From positions 1-60,506 of the forward strand of contig JAFACY010000013.1 of assembly GCA_023425285.1 (NCBI GenBank): a DNA stretch of 60,506 nt, in the 5' to 3' direction. The notes beneath the pieces were generated by a model that saw nothing but the letters and a program-made list of their open reading frames with translations, was not told the DNA's origin and searched no databases. This DNA is from Bacillota bacterium (GTDB lineage Bacteria > Bacillota > Clostridia > Tissierellales > Sedimentibacteraceae). Positions within the stretch are counted from its first letter, which is position 1, and each line of letters opens with the position of its first letter. Of the stretch, positions 34,992 to 43,990 are shown piece by piece. The position numbers and the translations under genes are program-made.

Positions 34992-36960
34992 GATGAACAA
35001 AATCAGCATCATCGGTCTGAATACTCATAAACCATCTGTCATAAAAGAAATAATGGACTTAGGTGTTGTGGAAATACGTTCACAGGACTTTAAGCTGACA
35101 GATCCCGAGTGGATTTCCATTGTTAAAAAAGATGGCAATGAAAACGAAGTATTAAACTATGATGCGAAAATTTCCAAAATTAATGATGTCTTAGTAAACC
35201 TGGAAAGCCATGATAGAAGTAAAAAACCAATGTTCAGCACGAGGCGTACAATAACATTAAATGAATTTGAAAACAGAATGCTGAATAATGAAGGTACTGA
35301 GGAAATTGTTTCAAAACTGCTTGAGTTGAACAAGATATACAATGATTTAAGCTCAGAGGAGAATAAAATCGAAGCATCAATAACGAGCTTAAAACCTTGG
35401 ATAAAATATGAGCTGCCGCTTGAACTTAATGAAACAAAGTATACAAGTATATTTATCGGGGTTTTTCCAAATATAATAGATGTAGAAAAATTGAAAAGCG
35501 ATTTGGGTGATAAGACCGATAAGTGCTATGTAGTCTTGATTGAAAGTGATAAGGATCAATATTATTTCTCAATAGTATGTTTAAGAAGTGAGAGAGATAT
35601 TGTTTATGAAACATTGAAGCAGTTTGGTTTTAACCTTGTAAATTTCAAAGAGCTTACCGGGACTACAGCAGAAAATATAGCACAATATGAGAAAAATTTA
35701 AAAGAAATTTCAGATAAAAAACAGGAAATTGAAAAAGGAATTTCAGATTATCTGCCGTATAAAGAAGAAATTCAGATGTATTATGATTATCTTACGATTG
35801 AAAGAGATAAAAATAAAATATTAGGCAATATTCTCAAGACGGATACCACGTTCTATATTCAGGGATGGACTCCTGAAGTCAGCAATGACAAGGTTAAGCA
35901 AATATTAAATAAATATGAATGTTGGCATGAAATTTCAGAGCCTGAGGACGGAGAGCAATATCCTATTTTGCTGGATAACAAGTCCCTTGCACAGCCCTTT
36001 GAAGCAATTACAGAGCTGTACAGTCTGCCTTCCTCATCAAATATTGACCCGACAGCGTTAATGGCTCCATTTTACGCGATATTTTTCGGGCTCATGCTTG
36101 CGGATGTGGGATATGGATTAATTATGGCAGTACTTTGCTTTTTACTGCTTAAGAAATTCAGGATTGAAGGTACCATGCAGAAAATGATGAAGCTGTTTTT
36201 CTACTGTGGGTTGTCAACGGCATTCTGGGGAGTTATGTTCGGAAGCTGGTTTGGTGATGCGATACCTGCGGCAGCAAAGCTCATATTCGATTCTGATTTT
36301 ACGATAAAGCCTGTATGGATCAATCCTATGGAACAGCCGATGACCTTATTGGTCTTTTCATTTGTATTCGGTATAATACATTTATTCACGGGTATGGCTA
36401 TACAAGCATACATGCTCATCAGAGACGGGGATACAAAGGCAGCAGTATTTGATATAGGCTTCTGGTACGGATTTATTATAGGTATCGCGCTGTGGCTGTT
36501 CGGCAATACTATATTACTGGGGTCCGCAGTGGTTGGAAAGTGGATGACAATTATTTTTGCCATAGGCTTAGTCTTAACTCAGGGCAGAAGCAAGGATAAT
36601 ATAGTGGGCAAGCTTACAAGCGGTATATTAAGCTTGTACAATATTACAAGCTACCTGAGTGATGTTCTTTCATATTCAAGATTACTTGCACTGGGATTGG
36701 CAACGGGCGTTGTATCATCGGTTGTAAGTATTCTGGGAAGCATGGGAGGCAGAAATATATTCGGAATTCTGCTTTTTGTAGTAGTTTTATTGATTGGTCA
36801 TGTTTTCAACTTTGCCATTAATGCTCTCGGAGCATTTGTACATGCGGCAAGATTGCAATATGTTGAATTTTTCGGCAAATTTTATGAAGGCGGAGGAGAA
36901 TCCTTTAATCCTTTAGCCAAAAAAACTAAATATAATAAGATTATCAAGGAGGAAATTTAA
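34978..36960 (+). CDS. ntpI: V/A-type ATPase subunit I (membrane stator)
   Basis: A 660-residue protein. The N-terminal half (to about 350) is a long cytoplasmic helical arm; the C-terminal half has about seven TM helices carrying the ion half-channels, including the conserved region around SYLSDVLSYSRLLALGLATG with the essential arginine. The start GTG 34978 gives MSIVKMNKISIIGL, which matches the family start (M-x-I-V-K-M); an ATG at 34993 would cut this off. It overlaps ntpF by 14 bases and ends directly before ntpK. Confidence 0.93.
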   Translation: MSIVKMNKISIIGLNTHKPSVIKEIMDLGVVEIRSQDFKLTDPEWISIVKKDGNENEVLNYDAKISKINDVLVNLESHDRSKKPMFSTRRTITLNEFENRMLNNEGTEEIVSKLLELNKIYNDLSSEENKIEASITSLKPWIKYELPLELNETKYTSIFIGVFPNIIDVEKLKSDLGDKTDKCYVVLIESDKDQYYFSIVCLRSERDIVYETLKQFGFNLVNFKELTGTTAENIAQYEKNLKEISDKKQEIEKGISDYLPYKEEIQMYYDYLTIERDKNKILGNILKTDTTFYIQGWTPEVSNDKVKQILNKYECWHEISEPEDGEQYPILLDNKSLAQPFEAITELYSLPSSSNIDPTALMAPFYAIFFGLMLADVGYGLIMAVLCFLLLKKFRIEGTMQKMMKLFFYCGLSTAFWGVMFGSWFGDAIPAAAKLIFDSDFTIKPVWINPMEQPMTLLVFSFVFGIIHLFTGMAIQAYMLIRDGDTKAAVFDIGFWYGFIIGIALWLFGNTILLGSAVVGKWMTIIFAIGLVLTQGRSKDNIVGKLTSGILSLYNITSYLSDVLSYSRLLALGLATGVVSSVVSILGSMGGRNIFGILLFVVVLLIGHVFNFAINALGAFVHAARLQYVEFFGKFYEGGGESFNPLAKKTKYNKIIKEEI

Positions 36961-37443
36961 ATGAACAACATATTAACAAACGGAAACTTTTTAGCAATTT
37001 TAGGTGCTTCTATTGCTGCACTGGCAGGTATAGGAAGTGCTATAGGTGTTGGTATCGCAGGTCAGTCAGCATCCGGAGTTGTGGCTGAAGATCCTAAGAA
37101 ATTCGGTGCTACATTGATTTTACAGGCGTTACCGGGAACTCAGGGTATTTACGGACTTCTTATTGCCTTTATAATACTTAACAAAATAGGATTATTGGGC
37201 GGAGGCATGGCAGAATTAACGGCTGCACAGGGTGGCTTCTTCCTTGCCGCATCACTTCCTATCGGAATAGTTGGTATTATTTCAGCGATTCATCAGGGAA
37301 AGGTTGCTGCATCAGGTATTATGTTAGTTGGAAAACGACCTGAAGAAATTGCAAAGGCAATGGTTTATGCAGCGATGGTTGAAACATATGCGGTATTGGC
37401 ACTTCTTATTTCTTTCCTTATGATAAATGGTATTGCAATATAA
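36961..37443 (+). CDS. ntpK: V/A-type ATPase rotor ring subunit K, sodium-binding type
   Basis: A 160-residue proteolipid with four TM helices (two fused hairpins). The residues that bind Na+ in E. hirae NtpK (Leu61, Thr64, Gln65, Gln110, Glu139) are matched here by Leu57, Thr60, Gln61 in LPGTQG, Gln112 in HQGK and Glu141 in VETYA. Only the second hairpin has the ion-binding carboxylate, as in E. hirae. This points to Na+ rather than H+ transport. It follows ntpI immediately. Confidence 0.94.
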   Translation: MNNILTNGNFLAILGASIAALAGIGSAIGVGIAGQSASGVVAEDPKKFGATLILQALPGTQGIYGLLIAFIILNKIGLLGGGMAELTAAQGGFFLAASLPIGIVGIISAIHQGKVAASGIMLVGKRPEEIAKAMVYAAMVETYAVLALLISFLMINGIAI

Positions 37444-37477
37444 CGTGTTATTAAAATTACAATAAGGATGTGAGGAA

Positions 37478-38059
37478 ATGAGCATTGAAAATATAACTGC
37501 CGCTATTATAGGTGATGCTGAATTAGTTGAAGAAACCTCTGTTAAAAATGCTGAGAAAGCAATGGAGGAAATTATAGGCAAAGCAAAGATAGAAGCAGAA
37601 GAAATATTGAAGCAGGCAGCGGAAAAATGTGAAAAAGAAGCTGAAAGCTTAAAAAGCAGAAAGATATCGGCTGCAGAGCTTCAGGCAAGAAAAATGATTC
37701 TTGGAGCAAAACAGGAAGCTATTCAGAAAAGCTTTGATTTAGCACTTGAGAAATTAAAATCAATGCCCGAAGATAAATATTTAAGTTATCTGACAGAAGA
37801 AATAATCAAAATTCCCGTAAATGAAGGAATAATAATCTTAAATCAAAGAGACAGGGATAAGATAGGCGAAAAGTTAATAGAGGCAGTCAATCAAAGCTTA
37901 AATGCCGCAAAATATAAATTGAGCGACAAGACAATAAATGTAAGCGGCGGATTTTTATTGAGAAGCGGCAATATAGAAATTAACAATACCTTTGAAACAC
38001 TGCTGAATTCTGTAAAGGATGATTTGACTTCTGAAGTGGCAAATGCACTTTTTAGTTAA
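37478..38059 (+). CDS. ntpE: V/A-type ATPase subunit E
   Basis: A 193-residue peripheral stalk subunit. The N-terminal half is a long charged helix (EEIIGKAKIEAEEILKQAAE) that pairs with NtpF; the C-terminal half is the globular domain with GGFLLRSGNIEINNTFETLL, conserved in E subunits. GTGAGG precedes the ATG. It lies 34 bases after ntpK. Confidence 0.93.
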   Translation: MSIENITAAIIGDAELVEETSVKNAEKAMEEIIGKAKIEAEEILKQAAEKCEKEAESLKSRKISAAELQARKMILGAKQEAIQKSFDLALEKLKSMPEDKYLSYLTEEIIKIPVNEGIIILNQRDRDKIGEKLIEAVNQSLNAAKYKLSDKTINVSGGFLLRSGNIEINNTFETLLNSVKDDLTSEVANALFS

Positions 38060-38086
38060 TTTTCCTGCCTGAAAGGAGGAATGGCT

Positions 38087-39094
38087 TTGGCAAAAATTAA
38101 GGATACAGATTATTTGTTTTCCACTGCAAGGGTCAGAAGTGTTGAAAAATACATGCTTACTCGTGAAAGAGCAGAGAAAATGATTGATGCAAAGACCACA
38201 TTGGACAGCTTAAGAGTTTTAAATGATATAAATTACGGAAATGGCAGTGAAATTACAGATCCTAATAATTATGAGAAGCTTTTAAGTGAAGAGCATAAAA
38301 AAACATATGATTTTATATCATCTATAGCACCTGAATTAGATTATTTCAATATGTTTTTATATCCATATGATTATCATAATCTGAAAGTCATTATGAAATC
38401 GGAATATTTAGCTTTTGATTCTTCCGATATCCTGGTTGATACCGGATCGATTGATTTAAAAACGCTTAAATATGCCGTTAAGGAGAGAGATTTCTCATCG
38501 CTTACGGAAAGTATGGGTAAAGCATTGAATGAAGTAATTGAGACATTTCCAAAAACCAATGATCCTCAGCAGATAGATATCATTTTTGATAAATACTGCT
38601 ATGAAGAAATGTTGAATTCGGCTAAGGAAACAAAAAATGACTTCATAATTAATTATGTTAAATTACAAATTGATGCAATCAATATAAAGACTTATGTAAG
38701 ACTTAAGAAAATGAATAAGTCATGGGATTTTTTTACCAAAGTCTTCATAAGTGGCGGAAGTATCAGCGAACAGACATTTATAAAAAATTATGATGATCCG
38801 TTTGAAAAATTTGCTGATAATTTATCTGCATACGGATTTAAGGATTTATTTCTTGAAGGAACTGACGCGCTGTCTGAAACCGGAAAATTTACAACTATGG
38901 AAAAGCTTCTGGACAATAAGCTTGTTGACTACGTTAAGTCGGCTAAATATGTTCCTTTTGGTATAGAGCCTCTTGCAGGGTACTTGATAGCAAAAGACAA
39001 TGAGATAAAAATTGCAAGAATAATCCTGGCAGGCAAGCTTGCAGGTATCTCTCCTGAACTTATAAGAGAAAGGTTGAGGGAAACATATGTATAA
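38087..39094 (+). CDS. ntpC: V/A-type ATPase subunit C
   Basis: A 335-residue subunit that joins the central shaft to the K ring. It begins MAKIKDTDYLFSTARVRSVE, in keeping with other NtpC/AtpC proteins. The TTG at 38087 is preferred because AAAGGAGG lies 7 bases before it; the ATG at 38081 is only 1 base from that site. C-terminal EPLAGYLIAKDNEIKIARIILAG matches the family. It overlaps ntpG by 8 bases. Confidence 0.92.
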   Translation: MAKIKDTDYLFSTARVRSVEKYMLTRERAEKMIDAKTTLDSLRVLNDINYGNGSEITDPNNYEKLLSEEHKKTYDFISSIAPELDYFNMFLYPYDYHNLKVIMKSEYLAFDSSDILVDTGSIDLKTLKYAVKERDFSSLTESMGKALNEVIETFPKTNDPQQIDIIFDKYCYEEMLNSAKETKNDFIINYVKLQIDAINIKTYVRLKKMNKSWDFFTKVFISGGSISEQTFIKNYDDPFEKFADNLSAYGFKDLFLEGTDALSETGKFTTMEKLLDNKLVDYVKSAKYVPFGIEPLAGYLIAKDNEIKIARIILAGKLAGISPELIRERLRETYV

Positions 39095-39407
39095 AATAGG
39101 TGTTATCGGTGACAAACAAAGTGTTCAGGGCTTCAAGGCGGTTGGACTTGATGTATATGACTGTACATCAGGCGAAGATGCAAGGCACAAATTGCAGAAA
39201 ATCGCTGATGAAGACTATGCAATTATTTATATAACGGAAAATTTCTACGCTGAAATAAGGGATACCGTATATGAATACAATGAAAAACGCCTGCCGGCAA
39301 TAATCCCTATACCTGGTATGAACGGTTCAATGGGAATAGGATTTGATAACATTAAAAAAGCAGTTGAAAAAGCAGTTGGTGCTGATATATTGTTTAACAA
39401 CGATTAG
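39087..39407 (+). CDS. ntpG: V/A-type ATPase subunit F (NtpG)
   Basis: A 106-residue central-stalk subunit with a CheY-like fold, beginning MYKIGVIGDKQSVQGFKAVG and ending in a helix after PIPGMNGSMGIG. In the E. hirae naming this position is ntpG. It overlaps ntpC by 8 bases. Confidence 0.92.
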   Translation: MYKIGVIGDKQSVQGFKAVGLDVYDCTSGEDARHKLQKIADEDYAIIYITENFYAEIRDTVYEYNEKRLPAIIPIPGMNGSMGIGFDNIKKAVEKAVGADILFNND

Positions 39408-39439
39408 TTATATAAAAATGAAAGCAGGTGATTGATTTA

Positions 39440-41212
39440 ATGAGCCAAGGAAGAGTAGTAAAAATATCCGGTCCGTTGGTTATAGCTGAAGGCATGAAGG
39501 ATGCAGACATGTTTGACGTTGTGCGTGTAAGCGAACAAGGACTTATAGGCGAGATTATAGAGATGCGCGGTGACAGGGCATCAATCCAGGTATATGAAGA
39601 AACAGCAGGATTAGCTCCGGGAGCACCTGTAGTTTCAACAGGAGCACAGTTGTCGGTTGAACTTGGACCCGGACTTATAGAAACCATATATGACGGAATT
39701 CAAAGACCGCTTGAAGAAATAAGAAGAATAGCGGGACCCAATATTGCCAGGGGAATAAGCGTTCCGTCACTTAACAGGGAGAAAAAGTGGGAATTTGTGC
39801 CTGTTGTTAAAGCAGGAGACAAGGTTCAGGCAGGAGATATCATAGGTACGGTTCAGGAAACCATGGTTGTACAGCAAAAAATAATGATTCCTTACGGTAT
39901 TAGCGGAACTGTGCAGGAAATAAAATCAGGAAGCTTTACGGTTGAAGAAACGGTTTGCACAGTTGTAAAAGAGGACGGAGAGTCCGTTAACTTAACGATG
40001 ATGCAGAAATGGCCCGTAAGAAAAGGAAGACCGTACAAGGAAAAACTTGTTCCGGATACTCCGTTAGTTACGGGACAAAGGGTTATAGATACCATGTTCC
40101 CTATTTCCAAGGGCGGTGTTGCAGCAGTTCCCGGACCCTTCGGAAGCGGTAAGACGGTTGTTCAGCATCAGCTTGCAAAGTGGGCAGATGCGGAAATAGT
40201 TGTTTATATAGGCTGCGGAGAACGCGGTAACGAAATGACGGACGTTCTTATGGAATTCCCTGAACTGAAGGACCCGAGAACAGGCGAATCACTGATGAAA
40301 CGTACGGTTTTGATTGCAAACACATCAGATATGCCTGTTGCGGCACGTGAGGCAAGTATCTACACAGGTATTACAATTGCAGAGTATTTCAGAGACATGG
40401 GCTATTCAGTTGCTTTAATGGCAGACTCCACATCGAGATGGGCAGAGGCTCTTCGTGAAATGTCCGGACGTCTTGAAGAAATGCCTGGTGAAGAAGGTTA
40501 TCCCGCATATCTTGCATCCCGTCTCGCACAATTCTATGAGAGAGCAGGAAGAGTTATAAGCTTGGGAACCGAAGGAAGAGAAGGCGCATTATCGGCTATA
40601 GGAGCAGTTTCACCTCCGGGCGGAGATATTTCAGAGCCGGTATCACAGGCAACTCTTCGTATAGTAAAGGTGTTCTGGGCTTTGGACGCACAGCTTGCGT
40701 ACAGACGTCACTTCCCTGCGATCAACTGGTTGAACAGTTACTCACTGTATGTTGACAGAATAGGAAAATGGTTTGATGAAGCAGTTGCAAAGGACTGGAC
40801 TTCAATGCGTTCAGAAACCATGAGACTGCTGCAGGAAGAAGCAGAGTTGAATGAAATAGTACAGCTTGTCGGCGTTGATTCACTTTCAGTGGGAGACAGA
40901 CTTAAGCTTGAAGCAACACGTTCCATCAGAGAGGATTATCTGCATCAAAATGCGTTCCACGATGTTGATACCTATACATCACTTGAAAAACAGCATAAGT
41001 TATTGACACTGATACTGAAATATTTCCATGATGGCATGGATGCACTGAGAGACGGTGCTGACTTCAAAAAATTATCCGATCTTCCTGTAAGAGAAAGAAT
41101 AGGAAGATTCAAATATACAGAAGAAAAAGATATACAAGAAAGCTTCGACAACATTAAAAAACAGTTGGAAACAGAAATTTCAGCTTTAATTGCAGGCAAG
41201 GAGGTTGAATAG
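39440..41212 (+). CDS. ntpA: V/A-type ATPase catalytic subunit A
   Basis: A 590-residue nucleotide-binding catalytic subunit. Walker A GPFGSGKTVVQHQ, Walker B region VALMADSTSRWAEAL, the non-homologous insert of A subunits near residues 110-190 and the GEEGYPAYLASRLAQFYERAG block. ATG 39440 follows AGGTGAT by 7 bases; a GTG 12 bases upstream overlaps that site. It works as an A3B3 hexamer with NtpB. Confidence 0.97.
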   Translation: MSQGRVVKISGPLVIAEGMKDADMFDVVRVSEQGLIGEIIEMRGDRASIQVYEETAGLAPGAPVVSTGAQLSVELGPGLIETIYDGIQRPLEEIRRIAGPNIARGISVPSLNREKKWEFVPVVKAGDKVQAGDIIGTVQETMVVQQKIMIPYGISGTVQEIKSGSFTVEETVCTVVKEDGESVNLTMMQKWPVRKGRPYKEKLVPDTPLVTGQRVIDTMFPISKGGVAAVPGPFGSGKTVVQHQLAKWADAEIVVYIGCGERGNEMTDVLMEFPELKDPRTGESLMKRTVLIANTSDMPVAAREASIYTGITIAEYFRDMGYSVALMADSTSRWAEALREMSGRLEEMPGEEGYPAYLASRLAQFYERAGRVISLGTEGREGALSAIGAVSPPGGDISEPVSQATLRIVKVFWALDAQLAYRRHFPAINWLNSYSLYVDRIGKWFDEAVAKDWTSMRSETMRLLQEEAELNEIVQLVGVDSLSVGDRLKLEATRSIREDYLHQNAFHDVDTYTSLEKQHKLLTLILKYFHDGMDALRDGADFKKLSDLPVRERIGRFKYTEEKDIQESFDNIKKQLETEISALIAGKEVE

Positions 41213-41213
41213 T

Positions 41214-42590
41214 ATGATAAGAGAGTATAAGACGATATCAGAGGTAGCAGGACCTTTAATGCTTGTTAAAAATGTTGAAAATGTTGCTTACGATGAGCTT
41301 GGTGTTATTGAACTTCCAAGCGGTGAAACGAGAAGCTGCAGGGTGCTTGAAATTAACGGAAGCAATGCTCTGGTACAGCTTTTTGAAAGCTCTGCCGGAA
41401 TAAATCTTGCAGAAAGCAAGGTGAAATTCTTAGGCAGGGGAATGGAATTAGCAGTTTCCTACGATATGCTCGGACGTGTATTTGACGGTCTTGGCAGACC
41501 TATAGATAACGGTCCGTCTATAATTCCGGAGAAAAGACTGGACATTGCCGGACTTCCCATGAATCCGTCGGCTCGTGACTATCCCGATGAATTTATACAG
41601 ACAGGCGTATCTGCAATAGACGGATTAAATACACTGGTAAGAGGGCAAAAGCTCCCTATATTTTCAGGCTCAGGCTTGCCACATGCTGACTTAGCCGCAC
41701 AAATTGCACGTCAGTCAAAGGTTTTGGGTAATGATTCCAAGTTTGCCGTTGTATTTGCGGCAATAGGTATCACATACGAAGAAGCGGATTTCTTCATATC
41801 GGACTTCAGAAAAACAGGCGCTATCGACAGAACCGTACTGTTCATGAATCTGGCAGACGACCCTGCCATCGAGCGTATATCAACTCCTCGTATGGCACTT
41901 ACGGCAGCAGAATTTCTTGCATTTGACAAGGGAATGCACGTGCTCGTTATATTGACGGACATAACAAACTATGCAGAGGCTTTGCGTGAGGTATCCGCCG
42001 CACGTAAGGAAGTACCGGGAAGACGTGGATATCCGGGCTATCTGTACACAGACCTGGCAACATTGTATGAAAGAGCAGGCAGAAAGAGAGATACAGAAGG
42101 TTCCATTACAATGATACCTATTTTATCAATGCCTGAAGATGATAAAACTCATCCAATCCCCGACCTGACAGGCTACATCACAGAGGGTCAGATAATTCTT
42201 TCACGTGAATTGCACAGAAAGAGTATCAAGCCTCCTATAGATGTTCTACCATCACTGTCACGTCTGAAGGATAAGGGCATAGGCAGAGGTAAGACGAGAG
42301 AAGATCATTCGGACGTATTGAACCAGCTTTTTGCGGCGTACGCAAGAGGTAAGGAAGCAAAAGAGCTCATGGCCATACTCGGTGAGGCAGCTCTTTCCGA
42401 TGCAGATAAATTCTATGCAAAATTTGCGGACGAATTTGAAAAAAGATATGTTTCTCAAGGTTATGAAACAAACAGATCAATTGAAGAAACATTGACCTTA
42501 GGATGGGATTTGCTGACTCTTTTACCAAAGAGCGAATTAAAACGTATAAGAGACGAATATATTGAAAAATACTATCCCAAAAATGAATAA
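41214..42590 (+). CDS. ntpB: V/A-type ATPase regulatory subunit B
   Basis: A 458-residue non-catalytic partner of NtpA. It lacks a Walker A lysine: the position reads FSGSGLPHADLAAQIARQ, as in all B subunits. Other marks: DITNYAEALREVSAARKEVPGRRGYPGYLYTDLATLYERAG region and HPIPDLTGYITEGQI. ATG 41214 has GGAGG at 41200-41204 inside the end of ntpA. The genes abut closely. Confidence 0.97.
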   Translation: MIREYKTISEVAGPLMLVKNVENVAYDELGVIELPSGETRSCRVLEINGSNALVQLFESSAGINLAESKVKFLGRGMELAVSYDMLGRVFDGLGRPIDNGPSIIPEKRLDIAGLPMNPSARDYPDEFIQTGVSAIDGLNTLVRGQKLPIFSGSGLPHADLAAQIARQSKVLGNDSKFAVVFAAIGITYEEADFFISDFRKTGAIDRTVLFMNLADDPAIERISTPRMALTAAEFLAFDKGMHVLVILTDITNYAEALREVSAARKEVPGRRGYPGYLYTDLATLYERAGRKRDTEGSITMIPILSMPEDDKTHPIPDLTGYITEGQIILSRELHRKSIKPPIDVLPSLSRLKDKGIGRGKTREDHSDVLNQLFAAYARGKEAKELMAILGEAALSDADKFYAKFADEFEKRYVSQGYETNRSIEETLTLGWDLLTLLPKSELKRIRDEYIEKYYPKNE

Positions 42591-42604
42591 CGAGGGGTGA
42601 AAAT

Positions 42605-43300
42605 ATGGCAAGGTTAAATGTAAATCCCACCAGAATGGTATTAACCTCTCTGAAAAAGCGTTTGAAGGTAGCTGTAAAGGGTCATAAGATGCTTAAGGAT
42701 AAACGTGACGAGCTTATGAAGCAATTTTTGGAGCTTGCCAGAGAAAACAAAAGCTTGCGCGAAGAGGTGGAAGTTTATCTCAACAATGTTTATTCCAACT
42801 TTGTAATTGCAAGTGCTGTTATGTCAACAGAGGTTTTAGAGGAAGCACTTATGTATCCCAAGCAGGGAGTTGCAATCGATGTAGGAAACAAAAATGTTAT
42901 GAGTGTTGATGTACCGGTGTTCAGTTTTGAAACTTCAACCGATGATGCTTCCAATATTTATCCATATGGGTTTGCCAATACTTCAGCAGAGCTTGATAAC
43001 GCTATTGAAGACCAATTTAAAATCTTTCCCGAACTGTTAAGATTGGCTGCAGTTGAAAAAGAAGTTCAGCTTCTTGCGGCGGAGATAGAAAAAACCAGAA
43101 GAAGGGTTAATGCCCTTGAATACGTCATGATCCCTCAATTTCAGGAAACAATCAAGTACATCCAGATGAAGCTTGATGAAAATGAAAGAGGTAATCAGAC
43201 GAGACTGATGAAGGTTAAGGACATGATGCTCAAGGAAGTAATCGAGGAAAAACAGGCAAGTACCAATGCAGCTCTCGATGAATATAGTCAGAAACAATAA
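42605..43300 (+). CDS. ntpD: V/A-type ATPase subunit D (central shaft)
   Basis: A 231-residue coiled-coil shaft, beginning MARLNVNPTRMVLTSLKKRL with KGHKMLKDKRDELMKQF, the D-subunit signature. The C-terminal helix includes TRRRVNALEYVMIPQFQETI. It is the last gene before a terminator. Genes equivalent to ntpH and ntpJ of E. hirae are absent. Confidence 0.95.
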   Translation: MARLNVNPTRMVLTSLKKRLKVAVKGHKMLKDKRDELMKQFLELARENKSLREEVEVYLNNVYSNFVIASAVMSTEVLEEALMYPKQGVAIDVGNKNVMSVDVPVFSFETSTDDASNIYPYGFANTSAELDNAIEDQFKIFPELLRLAAVEKEVQLLAAEIEKTRRRVNALEYVMIPQFQETIKYIQMKLDENERGNQTRLMKVKDMMLKEVIEEKQASTNAALDEYSQKQ

Positions 43301-43347
43301 AATGTACTAACATTTTACTAACAATACGATAATACTAATTAATACTA

Positions 43348-43382
43348 AAGGGTACTGCTTAAGAAATTAGGCAGTACTTTTT
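43348..43382 (+). terminator. Terminator of the ntp operon
   Basis: Stem GTACTGC/GCAGTAC (with flanking A/T pairs) and a TTTTT tail. Confidence 0.8.
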
Positions 43383-43482
43383 GTTGTTGATATTTGAAAC
43401 ACAAGACTATATAATCGTATATAGATAATATAAATACATGAAAAACATGTATATGAAAAATAACTATTGGAGGGTGTATTTA

Positions 43483-43878
43483 ATGAGTTATGACAGGGTT
43501 TATATGTGGTATCCAAGGTATCAGAAATATTATGACAATAATATTGTAAAGAAACTTTACAAGTTTATGTCAGAGCCTGAGAATATTGAAAAGATGCTAA
43601 TTGCAAATGATGTATATGGAAGACCTGCATTAGCAGGAATTATTTCAGAAGTTGAGGCACATTTTCATGACCCAGTGAATTTCAATCTCAATGAAAATAT
43701 TTTAAAACAATTTGTGGGGAGTATGGTTAGAGAAATAATAAATGACTTTGGTTATGATATTGATAGACAGAAATCAATAAGTAACACAAAGTACATTAAA
43801 TCTGCGACATACTATAAAAAATCAGGTGAAATAACTAAGAGGTTGGTTAAGAAAGTTATGATAGAAGATGTAAGGTAG
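43483..43878 (+). CDS. Hypothetical protein
   Basis: A 131-residue soluble protein, unusually rich in Tyr at its N-terminus (MSYDRVYMWYPRYQKYYDNN) and basic at its C-terminus. I do not recognise a family. It has no signal peptide or TM helix. ATG 43483 is preceded by GGAGGG at 8 bases, a convincing site, so I take the gene as real. It is monocistronic in appearance, between the ntp terminator and a secreted propeller protein. Confidence 0.75.
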   Translation: MSYDRVYMWYPRYQKYYDNNIVKKLYKFMSEPENIEKMLIANDVYGRPALAGIISEVEAHFHDPVNFNLNENILKQFVGSMVREIINDFGYDIDRQKSISNTKYIKSATYYKKSGEITKRLVKKVMIEDVR

Positions 43879-43990
43879 TAAAAATAAAATTAAATATAGA
43901 ACGAATTGATATAAATCAACGGAACAAGATAAGGACTAATTAAAGAAGAGCTTTAATCAAATCGTAAAATACTAAGAATGGAGAAAGTAC

